Assembly (NCBI GenBank): GCA_034440615.1
Contig: JAOTOM010004839.1
Span: 62,001 to 126,000, forward strand
From: Ashinkailepas kermadecensis
Lineage: Eukaryota > Arthropoda > Thecostraca > Neolepadidae
Length of the DNA: 64,000 bases
Direction of reading: 5' to 3'
Part shown: positions 10,793 through 21,184 of the stretch, in pieces
How positions within the stretch are numbered: position 1 is the stretch's first letter
How the letters are laid out: each line of letters begins with the position of its first letter
Made by a program: the position numbers and the translations under genes
The notes under the pieces: generated by a model
What the model was told of the DNA's origin: nothing
The model's database searches: none
Seen by the model: the letters and a program-made list of their open reading frames with translations, nothing else

Positions 10793-13040
10793 TTACTCCA
10801 TATATGCTCCTTTGGAGGTGGAAGGCTTCTCCTTCCTGTGCTTGGCCACCACTTTCAGGAGGTACTGTTGCTGGACCTCGTCCTTGGTGATGATCGAGTT
10901 GAAGGAGGTGGCCAAGGCGATACCTCTCTCCGCCGCGTCGTTGACTACCTTCATCTGCGAGACGTTCCTCTTCATGTCCAGGAAGGTGGCCTCAGTCTCC
11001 CATGTCTCGGGACTCTTCTCCAAGAGGGTTCCCACTTCTTCCTCCCGTCTAGGAAGAAGGCTATCCAGGGTCCTCCTAGTCCTGGAGGTCACGAGGTCCT
11101 TCAGGTCAATGTCCGGGGAGAACCTCTTCCCGTCCAGTCGCTTGAGGCCTTTTCTCTCACGTCTGAACAGGTTCCTGACCATGGCCTCCTTCTCCTCATT
11201 GCTGATTCTCTCGTCCATGAAGGACAGAGCCACAAGGTCCTCCGAGACGTACCAAAGGTGACGACGGAAGGCTTTGAGCGCCACGTCCGCCACCCTTGGT
11301 TTGGGGATCCCTCGAGACAGGTCTCGCATGAACAGGAGGTCGTTGAGGGGAGCTCGTTGAGGGACCATGGCCTCATTCCACTTTGTGGCGTACAGGAGGG
11401 CCACGAACAGGGAAATGTCCTCCATGGCCTGCAGCTCGTGAGCGGTCAGCTTTACTTGACCTCGGAAGAGGAAGACCTTCAGAGCGTAAATTCCCTTGGC
11501 CATCCACCTGGCTTGGTGGAAGGCACCTGGGGCCCGGAACCTGTAGTCTTTCCCGAGGTCTCCTCCCAAGAACAGGTACGAGAGCCAGAGGAGTTCTTTG
11601 TAGTCCTCCCTCGGGTGAGTGCCGCTCTCCAGAGCACTCTTCAGCTCGTGGAGGGCTCGCTCCCTGTGCTCTGAGAGCTCCCCGGTCAGAAGAGCATGGA
11701 GGCTATCTTTTTCCATGGCAGAGCTCCAAGAAGACTGGTCAATTAAGCTCCAACGATCCCTAAATCGAACGAAGAGAGGGATGTTCGGTTCTCGGGAGAA
11801 TCCGTAGGAGCTCTTGAACACGTCCCCCATGACGACCTCCAGCACGTGGTGTCGGCAGGCCACCCAGAGGAGCTCGCGTCCAAGGCCTTCCTGGATCTTC
11901 ACGCAGGCTCCTTCATACAGCCCCGTGTTTGATGCCGTCGTGTCGAACACCAAGCCCTGAACTCTGGTCTGCAACTGAGCCTCCGAGATCGCCTTGAGGA
12001 CAGCCTCTCCCTGAGCCGTGCCTGTGTTGCGGGGTATCTTGGGGACTCCCAGGAGATGTTCTCTCGCCCCAACCGTGACCAGGATGGCGATTCGGTCGAC
12101 CTGGTCCTTGCCCGACAGGTCAGGAAGTAACTTCCCGTCCCAGTGGACAAGGACAGGAATCCCATCCGAAATGTTTATCGTTTCCGACTTGGCGATGGCC
12201 TCCCGATTCCTGATTCTGTGGCGTCGGATGGTGCTGCGAGACAAAGAGAGACTCCCCAGGTCCTGTCCGGATGCCGATGCAAATGATCCCATCGTCCCCA
12301 TCGCCACCCGGTCCGAGACCTTGAACCGATCCAAGGTGGAGGTGATGTCCGCAGAGAGCAAAGCTGTGGATTTTGCTCCCTCGACTTTACTCCGTTTCGG
12401 GTGACTGGGACCGGTGAAGTCTACATCACTGTCGTCTGTTTCCCCGGCGGCGGAGGACGAAAACGTCGTCAGGCAGTCAGACGGTACGACGGAGGTCATG
12501 GCTTCCTTCTCCTTTTTCGAGCGATTCTTCCTCATCTCTTCTGCCCGCTCCCTCTTCTTCTTCCTCTCTTGGGCCTCAACTGTGACGCAGTCTATGCCCG
12601 CCATGAACGAGGTCGCTCGGTCCTCCCGCTGGATTTTGAAGAAAGGCTTTGTCCTCCTCCACGGTCATCCGATCGAGGGCATCACTGCTCGCCACGTCGA
12701 AGTGGTCCTCCAGGTCCCCCTTGCACATTTCCTCTTTCATACGGGCGGTCTCAGATGCCCGTTTCCGATGTTTTTGGAGGGACTCGTACTTGGCCACCAG
12801 GCAGAGGAGCTTCTCCTTGGCAGTTCGGAGAGCGGAGGTCGGGATCCCGGCCCTCCCCCAGATCAAGAGGACTGCCTCTATCACCTCCTTGGCGGCCACG
12901 GGTTTGGTCTTCTTCTCGATTCCATGATGGAAGTAAAACTTGCGGAGCACCTGCCCTTTAGAGGGCAGCCTGGCACGTGTTAGCTCACATTCAGGGTGCC
13001 CAATAAGCCACCATGCGCGCTCCCTAGTAGAAGTCATCAT
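10793..13040 (-). pseudogene. hAT-like transposase, frameshifted near 12,640
   Basis: Transposase of the surrounding element. The N-terminal part (13,040 to about 12,640) includes LPSKGQVLRKFYFHH and a helical segment ending MTVEEDKAFL. The main part (about 12,640 to 10,793) continues in another frame. In the 603-residue frame starting at 12,604 the conserved positions are VHWDGK (D156), VFDTTASNTG (D221), ACRHHVLEV (250-256), RWMAKGIYALK (mid-protein) and NDAAERG near residue 565. DTTASN followed by CRHH resembles the D...C/H core of hAT transposases. From memory this architecture belongs to an uncharacterised family widespread in arthropods and cnidarians. The shift lies at the T/C/A-rich stretch near 12,640, where one base would join the frames. 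Before the first ATG, a pyrimidine tract and CCCACAG (ending 13,045) look like a splice acceptor, so a 5' intron is possible. Confidence 0.8.
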
Positions 13041-13192
13041 GCACCTGTGGGAAGAACAAAAAAGTAGACCTTAGGGGGAGTTGCAAACATAGTCCGATCG
13101 GCACGAAATTTTGCATGGACATGTCTAACAGGAAGTGAAACAAGATCGACATCATGCCCGCAACATTACACAACATTTGTATTTTCACTATG

Positions 13193-13207
13193 TTTTGGAC
13201 CACCCTA
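13193..13207 (-). repeat. hAT right terminal inverted repeat
   Basis: TTTTGGACCACCCTA, the inverse of 10,269-10,283. It is followed directly by the second TTAGACAT. Confidence 0.93.
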
Positions 13208-13424
13208 TTAGACATGCATGGTTGTTTTTGTGCTAGTTTGTCGTGGCCTGTTATGATATGTTTAGAACGGCATGTTACTGAAATACAAGCCTTTTGACGT
13301 TCGAGACACGTGATGGAATGACAATGTTAGTCATCTGATATTGAGTGTTATGTTGCACAAGTGTTCTAACTCGTTGTGAAGTCAAAGGCTAAACAGAAAT
13401 GGCAGAAATGCCTACGAATTGTAG

Positions 13425-13860
13425 TAGGTGGCCCATTCCACGACAAATTGACAAGTGAAGGGGCCAAAATAACAGCCTGCACTTCATATTCCAAGGAAAA
13501 TACTCATATAGTGTAAGTTTGTCACTATATTCCAGCTGTTATATAATTTTGAGAAAGCTCCGAGCAACAGTTAAGGAGTTATAGCCTCGGACAGATTTGA
13601 GTGGTCATCGAACTCTTTGGAGGCCTGGAACTCAATGAAGAGTAACACGAATTGCACCAAGCTACATATCACTGAACTTGTCATGATCCACTGCATCTTG
13701 TGTCTGTTTCAAAATTTCTGTTCACGCGTTTTTTAAACCGTGAACTTGTGACCTAAGATAACGTGACCTAGTTTGACCTCCGAGAGTGTCACAATGCTAT
13801 TCTGGAAATGCAGAAGCGTCGAAGGGTGATTTGTGAAATCCTAGATCGTCACTTGTAGGT
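13425..13860 (+). repeat. Interspersed repeat copy 2
   Basis: Same family as 9,790-10,268, in the same orientation. Landmarks are CATTCCACGACAAATTGACAAG (from about 13,435), AAGGAGTTATAGCCTCGGAC (about 13,574), GATCCACTGCATCTTGTG (about 13,684) and GTGAACTTGTGACC (about 13,740). Divergence from copy 1 is high, so this is an old copy or a different subfamily. Confidence 0.65.
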
Positions 13861-14410
13861 AGAATAGAAACATCAATTTCTCACCTGATACAATATATTT
13901 CTGCACCAATGCCAGCATATCAAAAATGTACGATCATATTCCACCGACAACACTGAATGGATTATAACTCCGCCAACCACTGTAATTTCAACTTTCTGGT
14001 GTTTCAAACCTCACATTCTGGAACAGAAAAGATGAACGTCATTGACTGGGTAAGTGTAGTCATCGTGAACTGTTTGAGAACAAATTTGGTGCGGACGCAT
14101 TCATTGAGACATGTTAAGTCTGAAATGAATCGAATTGGAACGTGAGCTGTCTACATCAGCGTAATAAAATTGAAGTAGCATAATTACACAATGCGATGCA
14201 ATACAATAAGGTGTTGCAGTACAGTATTATAATGTAATGCAATGTGATGATCCACAGATCTGCAGATCATCCGATACCTGGTCAGAATTCCAATGCAGAC
14301 TGATGATCTGTCACTGCGACAATAACAATATAAAATATGTATCAGAGCATACACTAACTCGTCTCATTTCACCCAGCTACAATTAACACACGCGCCGCAT
14401 TGGTAGACAG
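13861..14410. other. No gene recognised
   Basis: It includes a short AATGCAATACAATAAGG-like degenerate simple repeat near 14,175-14,250 and a GATCCACAGATCTGCAGATCATC dyad near 14,250. Nothing coding was recognised. Confidence 0.4.
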
Positions 14411-15740
14411 TTAATGAACTATTTCGGTTCTGTGGGTCACTGGTGCGAACTTGTGGTACCCCTGTGTTCCCTTCGCCGTGACGGCTTTCGAGAAGCGCTC
14501 GATGAGGTAGGTCGTAGCGTTCATTGCCTCCTGCTTTGATACAACTATGAACGTTATGCCGTTGACAAGCTTGTACGACAGATATTCAAACATGTCCTCC
14601 TTCGTCAGTGCCTGGTTGCTAAGCGAGCGCTTGAGGCTCTCTTGAGCGACGGCACGCTTGGCTGTGTCCCCGATACCGTCGTAAGTGCTCTTGCCATGAG
14701 ATGCGACACAAAATGCCACTCACAGGGTACCCCAAAATCTGTCTGACGGCACCATTTATTGATGCAGTTATGCTGATTCGCATACTGTGCAGCACTGCCG
14801 TATCTGAAAGAAATATCCTTGGAGATCAGGTACTGCGGTCCGAATGTCTGGGATAAACCATTGCAGGAACGCATGCACCATGTCGGTGTTGTACTTTGTG
14901 CCGTCAGAGATACAGCAGTAGCTCTGGTGGCACAGCACCTCGTCCTCACGCCAGTACACTATAAACTGGTGCCCCGTACACAGGGACGAATCCCAGTAGA
15001 AGCCTCGAGCTACATCCTGCACCACAAATCTGTAATTTTCAGCGAAATCGCACTGGACAATCGCTTCGCCCTCCTTGCCAGTAGCCCTTGCGTAGGTGAA
15101 GTACTGACCTTGTTTGTTAGCCACAATGTGGTGTCTGGTCAGCTTAACGGCTTGCTGGCTCAAATATCTCATGCTTTCCTCGTTGGTCTACACTATTTCT
15201 ACGAGTGCACATTGATGCATGCTCATCAACTGTCTGTACCTAATCCCATTATCCATGTCATCATCTCGGGCTGAATCACTTTCACTCTCTTCTCCTGATT
15301 TGTCCGTGAGGATAATCCTTAGAAAGTTCATCACCCCGTCTTCACCAGGGCAGTCCTCACAGTTGTGCATCATACAATCACGGTTTTCCTTGCGACATAC
15401 AGCGTGATTGAGGAGGTCACGGCCTTTGAGACCGGGAAGGTCGAGAGCGGATATGAACAGTTTCGGGTTTTGCTGATAAGTGCACACCCACACCGAGTGC
15501 GTCCCACTGCTGTCTGCCAAGACGCAATGCTTCGGACGAAGGGCGGCAAAGGTTAAGAAGCCGGTGCGAGGGTTTTCAGGGTTCTCCTTGCATAGATCAT
15601 ATATCTCGCACAAGTTTCCCAAAACAAGCCTTTTCGGAACTCTACTTTTGGTTCCATCAGCCTGTCACACCGTGACACAGTCGGTCTTGCCGAGACACAT
15701 GCGGCTGATCTGGTCAGACTCATAAAATAGCTTTGCATTC
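14411..15740 (-). pseudogene. DDE-like transposase-related pseudogene
   Basis: Three minus-strand frames line up as pieces of one protein family that I know only as uncharacterised, repeat-associated proteins of arthropods and cnidarians. From N to C: a region ending KRLVLGNLCEIYDLCKENPE, then FAALRPKHCVLADSSGTHSV with HAVC/MMHNCEDCPG cysteines (15,622-15,188); QCDFAENYRFVVQD and GHQFIVYW (15,172-14,768); GSAAQYANQ...NKW (about 14,800); and CVASHGKSTYDGIGD (about 14,700-14,660) to 14,411. At least two frameshifts fall near 14,790 and 14,710, and a stop interrupts the N-terminal part near 15,670. The acidic residues of DFAEN and DGIG suggest an RNase H-like catalytic core, by inference. No terminal repeats were found. 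Confidence 0.7.
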
Positions 15741-16159
15741 ACCTTGTCTGCGTCCGGCACCCTCAGAAATTACATTGCTTCACAGGCAGCACGGTCAGCC
15801 AGAGTGAGCAGCGAGCACTGGGAACCCAAACACGGCGCCACCTGATGTTTGTGCCCTTCCTGATATTTCAATACATTCGCAGATTCTTTAACTTTCGAGA
15901 TGCAATAAATGGTTGAGCGAAAGGTTTCTCGGTGATCATAATGTGGCTGCTGTGTTGTGGATGCTTCTCTCTCCTTGTAACTCATCGCAAGGTAGGACTT
16001 ATAAATCGTCTACTACCACAATTTGTAGAAATTTTGTCATATATGTTTAACCTTTGACATCACGTGTTCGAATACTTCTACAACACAACACTCAGGTTCA
16101 GATAACCAACATTTTCATCCCAGCACGTGCCTTGATCGTGAACAGGCTTATATTTAAGT
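15741..16159. other. No gene recognised; possible 5' part of the pseudogene
   Basis: A minus-strand frame at 15,985-15,770 contains ISKVKESANVLKY and may be the decayed N-terminus of the adjacent pseudogene, but I see no diagnostic motif. Confidence 0.3.
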
Positions 16160-17020
16160 GATGTACTGTTTTAGAGACATAATAAAACAGGAAATGGTAC
16201 ACTAGAGCAAAAATATCATACATGCCTAATTTGAGCGGATATGTAGAGTTTTAGGGGCAAAGCCCAGTTTTTTTAATTACTTGCTTCGAAAGATAAAATA
16301 TTGAACTTCAGTTTTGCACTTTTTTAAGATCGGATTGTGATTGTTCCGAAAGTTAAGGTAGGTCATGTGCCCTTAGGTCACGATGTCACGTTTTAAATAG
16401 CCCGTAAAGGAAAATTCCGAAAGAGCCAAAACATGCAGTGGATTATTGTGAGTTCATCTATCCATACGTTTGCATAATTCGGATCGTTCTTTATTGAGTT
16501 AAACACCTTAAAAGACACCCTTGTTAGGTGACCTATCACATACAAATTTTTTTAATCCGAATTCTTGCTGGGGTAGCTTTATGAATCAAGGTTCTATTGT
16601 TAAGCAGAGCTTGTTGTGTGAACCCCGGCCCCACCACCCGATCCATGAACTCCAGTTCAACGGCAGAATTTAGACCGAAAGTTTAACGTGCCGTCAATGC
16701 ACCGACACGGCCGCCCGGTACCTCGTCCCCGGCCTTATCGGGCCAGCTGCCAACTGACCCTCCCAGCCGGGCGCTAAATGCGAGCGAGTGAAGCGACTCG
16801 GTCTCTGCGTTGCCAGGACAGGGGAGACCAGTGCAGGCCAGCGCTCTAACCAACTGAGCTACCGGGGCGGCAAATTCCTCAGTCTGTAACTCCTTGACCA
16901 TTTATTTGTTCTTTCTAGTAATGGCACAGCTGGATTCGGTGCATCAGATAACCCCACACAATTATTTTCATCAAAATATAAATTATTGGGTGTTATTTTG
17001 GCCCTTTCACTTGTCGATTT
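16160..17020 (-). repeat. Interspersed repeat copy 3 (inverted), the hAT empty site
   Basis: The reverse complement follows copy 1: CCTAAAACTCTACATATCCG (near 16,240), AATATTTTATCTTTCG, GTGACATCGTGACCTAAGG and, beyond an inserted SINE, AATAATTGTGTGGGGTTATC (near 16,960) matching the 9,860-9,890 region. At about 16,222-16,230 it reads AAATTAGGCATGTATG where copy 1 carries the 2.9-kb hAT, so it preserves the pre-insertion sequence. A tRNA-like SINE interrupts it at roughly 16,560-16,880. Confidence 0.75.
16690..16872 (-). mobile_element. tRNA-derived SINE-like fragment
   Basis: On the minus strand the head reads CCCCGGTAGCTCAGTTGGTT followed by AGAGCGCTGGCC, which is the acceptor side, A box and D-arm/anticodon-stem layout of a tRNA. 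The expected T-arm with GGTTCGAATCC is absent, so this is not a functional tRNA gene but a SINE head or truncated tRNA copy. It sits inside repeat copy 3. Confidence 0.65.
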
Positions 17021-17499
17021 GGCGTTGAATGGGCTAGCAGGTTTCTTGAAGACACCTTGCAACATTTTTTTTGCACTTCGCGGACAGGACAGGAGCGGTT
17101 CCAGAACAAACAGATAAGGGATGTCATGTTCTTAAAATGAGTATAAAAGTACCTCACGTAACCGTCAAGCCGGTGTTGCATGGATGCATTTCATACAATT
17201 ATCATTTTTTCCGCTAAATGGCGGAAATACGACATAACGACGAGGGGTCGACATAGATGCACGGCTCTTCCTTGAAATTACGATCATACACAAGGTATCT
17301 TTTGCACCATATGCGTCCCACCCTGCAGCCTGGATCCGCGCATTGCAATAATGCTCTACTAGGGTGAACAAGAACCATTTCAAGCAGTTTCTAGTCGTGT
17401 ATTCACCATATCCGGCCGAAATGGGTCAAGTTTTGCTTTCCCTATTTGGGCGTAACTCCTGTATTTTCATGTTTCTTGCAACGCACATAACAATTTATG
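17021..17499. other. No gene recognised
   Basis: Unassigned sequence between the repeat copy and the Penelope-like element, with only short frames. Confidence 0.4.
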
Positions 17500-17591
17500 C
17501 ATTGTGTGTAAATAAAATATACGACCTTCAATATACCAGGAGGTGCTGAGTTGACATCAAAAGTAACGATAAAAGTTGTACTTTATTGCTC

Positions 17592-17618
17592 GACGTTTCG
17601 GCCAGGGGCCATCGTCAG
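17592..17618 (-). ncRNA. Candidate minimal hammerhead ribozyme core
   Basis: Minus strand: CTGACGA (17,618-17,612), then TGGCC, a short CCT loop and GGCC that can pair as stem II, then GAAAC (17,599-17,595) and GTC (17,594-17,592). This order of conserved boxes matches the hammerhead core, and Penelope-like elements are known to carry minimal hammerheads near their termini. Stem III would be very short, so activity may depend on dimers or context. The partner inverted repeat at 18,245 has a mismatched, truncated version. Not tested. Confidence 0.55.
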
Positions 17619-17891
17619 GAGTGATGAAAAAAGCTCAAGCTCACAAAATTGATAAAATCACGCGGGAAAAAACGTGCAAAAAGACACGTGGAATGCAGAA
17701 AAGCCTCCTCAGTGGTGCAGACACTCACAGAAACTCCAAACCAGAAACAAACTATGTCAAGAAGGAATTATCTGAGGAAGCCCGAGCCGATGATCCATAT
17801 ACATATCGATGCATACATTCACGCACATATATAGACATATATCCAATATAACGCATAATACATACTATATATAATTTATGTTTATGTAATT

Positions 17892-18262
17892 TTATGTGAT
17901 ATACCAAGACGTCGTTTGCGTGTTTAGTTGCGGCCGTAGATTACGTATATGTAGAGATTCGAGGACCTTCAGATCAGCGTTGTCCCTGGCTGTTGCTAAA
18001 ATTTCTACTTTGAAGTTTGTGTTAGTGTCGCTGTGTTCCATGTTAGAATGTTTGTCGATCATGTGTTCGCAAAAGGTGTGTATGCTCTCCGAAGTCTGGC
18101 ATCTCCAAAGTGCTCATTGTACCTATCCCTGATGCTACGTTTGGTTTCGCCGACATAAAATGTTCCAAGACAGCGATTGCACGCTATTTTGTAAATAACG
18201 TTTTTCCGTGTGCATCTACCTTTGAGCCCGCAACGTTGAGCGTTGAGCGCAACGTTGAGCAA
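17892..18262 (-). pseudogene. GIY-YIG endonuclease domain of the Penelope element, 1-bp deletion
   Basis: The upstream part encodes GLKGRCTRKNVIYKIAC, CNRC, FYVGETKRSIRDRYNEHF: the zinc-like CxxC, the GIY-YIG variant (VIY...FYVG) and the catalytic Arg/Glu-His region typical of Penelope EN. It reads TPFANT and stops at 18,061-18,059. A second frame starting at that point continues with MIDKHSNMEHSD through LESLHIRNLRPQLN to a stop at 17,892, which is the usual Penelope C-terminus. A one-base deletion at about 18,068-18,070 explains the split. The N-terminal RT is absent. Confidence 0.85.
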
Positions 18263-18346
18263 TAAAGTACAACTTTTATCGTTACTTTTGATGTCAACTC
18301 AGCACCTCTTGGTATATTGAACGTCGTATATTTTATTTATACACAA

Positions 18347-19136
18347 TGTCTAAAACCCAGAAGCATCTAAGAGCCATTCTTCGTTATATTAAATAACAAT
18401 TTATGTGTATTTTATCCTAAGCCGTGAGGTTATCTATTGTTAATAACGAGAGGAAAATACGAATGCGCGATAAATGGATTTGCTAACTTGTATGCCCGAA
18501 TAATATATCCCTGGATTCGAATGCAAGGTATCGCCCATTCTATTGTGTTATGTGTTCACTAAACTGAACTGTATGCATTCAAACTTATGCCCCACCGCTT
18601 GTTACGATGCCCGGCCCGGAGCATCGGTGAACCGCACCCCTCATGGTCAAAGTCCGGAGTTCCGGCATTGGGGGACCGTCCAGATAGCTGATAACTGATA
18701 AGCAGCGACGTCCCGATACATTCCCCAGCGTCCCACGGCAGTCTTCACCCCCGCTCCCCAGAGTAAGGTGGCGCCGGTCCGACCGGAAAAGACCCTCCCC
18801 CACCCATTTGGAACGAATTTGCCAGCCAAAGGCGCTCTGTTCGGAGGAAAAGGTGGCCCCTCAGTATTCTCATGCGCAGCCCCTGCACCCGCTCAACGAA
18901 TTCTCCCACCGAAGGCGACCCTCTGAGGAAATGTATTCGTCCCCTGGAGGAACTGGAGAAGATTTCAGAATCCACACCTGAAGAAACCACCAGACCACAT
19001 TTGGCAGCACATTTGCGAGCTACCATGCGACACTAGCTGCACACTCCTGCCACCTGTTGACAGCAATCGGAGACACAGCCGCACGATTTCACCATCAGGG
19101 TTCCGCTGGCTCCTCTAGCGGACAACTGAGGAACTA
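18347..19136. other. No gene recognised; open minus frame of unknown meaning
   Basis: The GC-rich part (18,590-19,026) contains a 93-codon minus frame beginning MVARKCAAKCG. It has a balanced amino-acid make-up, but I recognise no family and see no splice support, so I do not call a gene. The rest is AT-rich and unassigned. Confidence 0.4.
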
Positions 19137-19350
19137 TTTTTGGACGTTATTGGACGTTATGAATCCTGGACGTTATGAACGCTCCATCTGAAGCCAGTTT
19201 TGGACGTTGTGATCCTCGGACGTTATGAACTATGGACGTTATGAATGCACCCTATCCGAGACATTTAGGACTTTTTGGACTTTATTTCGCATTTTAGACG
19301 TTATGATCCTTGGAAGTTGTGAGCTTTGGACGTTAGGAACTCTGGATGTT
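19137..19350 (+). repeat. Degenerate tandem of GGACGTTATGA
   Basis: TGGACGTTATGAA-like words occur at about 19,142, 19,152, 19,168, 19,201, 19,218, 19,234, 19,298, 19,327 and 19,343, with spacing of 10-60 bp and decaying ends (GTTGTGA, GTTAGGA). It is a small degenerate repeat cluster of unknown origin. Confidence 0.7.
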
Positions 19351-21184
19351 ATGAAAGAGCCCTCTTGCATCACACCTGGCATCAGATGGCATCCGGGGGA
19401 TGGAAGTGTCAATGGCAGTCTCGGCCGGCCGGCCGGGGTGGAATGTGGTGATAGGTCACAGCTCACAGCCGGTCGGCGCCTCGGCGGCCCGTGGTGACTA
19501 AACAGCTGAGGTCGGCACGTGCCCGGTGCCGACGGTTTCCGCTCGGGGGCGTTCATGACCGGACCCGTCGGGTCCCTGGATTCGATGGGTCTGCACACAT
19601 GAGAGCCAAATGCATTCAAATGAGGTGGCCCGAAACTAATTTCTTTACATTCTGTTGTCAACGTAGGGTTTATGAAACGAACGTAAAAACAAACGTGCCT
19701 AGTTTCATTTTACACCATCCAGAAAGTTGGGGTGAGGCGAGCTCCAGCTTGAAAGCTGGTGGCAGGGAAAATACCGCCTCTGCCCCCTTCCCGAGTTTCC
19801 TTTTCTCCTGGTACGTCATTGAATGACGTATATGCAGCCAAACAGGTCACCTTCAACCCTTTAGACACGAAAACCTGGCGCTTCTTCCAGATGAATTATC
19901 CGGCTCTCGACCTGATCTTCTGTCTTCTGACCTGTGTTCTGATCGCCATGGTTATCTCTCTTTTTGCGTGTAAATATCGTCAAACGACGTGCAATCCACC
20001 TGACCCCTGAGTGCGTAGCAACACTGCCTAATCCCCTTCTTTCATTCGACACATCTCGGTACGGAGTAGGACGGACAACTTCAGTTCGTGTATGCGTTTG
20101 CCCCATCAGCAAAGTTTTCTGAAAATCTCCTTAAAAACGGCAGCCATGCTGCATAATTTCCTTGGTGACCGTTCGCGAAAGAGTAGGTCCTCGTCAATTC
20201 TAATCAGAGAAAACGAACCCTGGAAAGAATATTTAATTTGAAGAATGTGCTTACTGTCGTGACAGTAAACATAATAAGCCAGGCCAAGACTTCCACGCTT
20301 TTCAAAATTACGGAACAAGCAGGAGAGCTTACCTTTTGCTGTCCATGCCAGTTGAGAGTTCATTGTAGCGGATTTTGAAGCAGAGAGTGTGCTGGATATC
20401 AAATCGCAGATAGACTGATTGAAATTAAGAGCGCCTGTCTTACGATATGATTACGATTCGTATTACGGCTGCTTTGCCCACTTTACCCTCCACAGAGAGG
20501 GTACTGAGGTCAAATAAAGCAAGAATCATAACAACACACGATTTCGTACGTAAGTTATGTAGTCAAAAGGAATGGCGATTCTTTTTGTTATCCATACCCT
20601 GAACATTTTACACTGGCAACACCAGGGCCTCAATGACTTGTTTGACACCATTAGTGGTCAGCGAAGGTATGCCGCCTCGCAAAGGCTATTTTATTGCAAC
20701 TCTGACACACTACGTATTTGTATGTCTGTGCAGTGGCGAATAACCGACACTGATTTTCGAGGCCCACACAAATCATGGACCTCTATGAGTCCATGACACA
20801 GGGAGGGCGTGGGGTTATGACCCCCCCCCCCGGGCGGGCCGTTGATCACGCTGTTTTAACCTAGGCTGTAACGAAGGACACAGATAACCGGGCGCTACAG
20901 GGGTTTCCTGTGCGACCGGTAAGTGTCGCCGGACCGACGTGAAGGACCCCTGAATCGACATGAAGAGCTGTGCCGACGAAAAGGCCCCGGGTCGGTGGAG
21001 AGGATTTCGGACTGATGAAGAGGTCTTCGAATTGAGTCGGCAGACGCTGATTTGCCATGCAGTGTGCATGCGTATGTGTTTTCTCATTGGTATTGAATTT
21101 GTTTCTTATATCTAATTGCGATGAAAGTGGTGCCTGTTTCCATTTATCGATAACTTGCCAAATGGCTTGTCATCATAGGCAAAT
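19351..21184. other. No gene recognised
   Basis: GC-rich at 19,380-19,560, otherwise mixed. A 12-C run lies at about 20,821-20,832. One 83-codon plus frame (19,759-20,010) has a hydrophobic stretch (LDLIFCLLTCVLIAMVISLF) resembling a membrane segment, but no family was recognised and it may be chance. Confidence 0.4.

Larger units (their letters stand above)
10269..13207 (-). mobile_element. Complete hAT-like DNA transposon, 2,939 bp
   Basis: The element has 15-bp perfect terminal inverted repeats (TAGGGTGGTCCAAAA) and is flanked on both sides by TTAGACAT (10,261-10,268 and 13,208-13,215). An 8-bp target duplication plus a TIR starting T/CAGGG is the hAT superfamily signature. It encodes one large minus-strand transposase-like protein. 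A paralogous copy of the host repeat near 16,220 lacks the insertion and reads through the junction, confirming the borders. TSDs are identical and TIRs intact, suggesting a fairly recent insertion, although the gene carries at least one frameshift. Confidence 0.93.
9790..13330 (+). repeat. Interspersed repeat copy 1, split by the hAT insertion
   Basis: The parts 9,790-10,268 and 13,208-13,330 form one repeat copy interrupted by the hAT element. Landmarks are AAGGAGCTATAGCCTCTGG (about 9,938), GACATCGTGACTTAAATGG (about 10,112), TCGATATTTTATCTTTCG (about 10,189) and CCTAAAACTCTACATATCCG (about 10,234), continuing after the insertion with GCATGGTTGTTTTTGTGC. The same order is found, inverted and without the insertion, at 16,160-17,020, and more distantly at 13,425 and 21,185. 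The family identity is unknown; no coding capacity is seen. Confidence 0.75.
17500..18346 (-). mobile_element. Penelope-like retroelement fragment with inverted ends
   Basis: Roughly 100-bp inverted repeats bound it: 17,500-17,596 and 18,245-18,346. They share AATAAAATATACGAC, AGGTGCTGAGTTGACATC and ACGATAAAAGTTGTAC with a few mismatches. Between them is a GIY-YIG endonuclease, the C-terminal domain of Penelope-like elements. A 5'-truncated copy carrying an inverted piece of its own terminus at the 5' end is a common Penelope structure. The reverse transcriptase is missing. The terminus holds a hammerhead-like core (17,592-17,618). Confidence 0.85.

Noticed and set aside
10838..12983. Plus-strand frames of 92-278 codons opposite the hAT transposase
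   Set aside because: They are antisense shadows of a GC-rich coding region with recognisable motifs on the minus strand.
16690..16872. Functional tRNA gene
   Set aside because: The 5' half and A box look tRNA-like, but there is no T-arm with a proper B box and no cloverleaf, so a SINE head is more likely.
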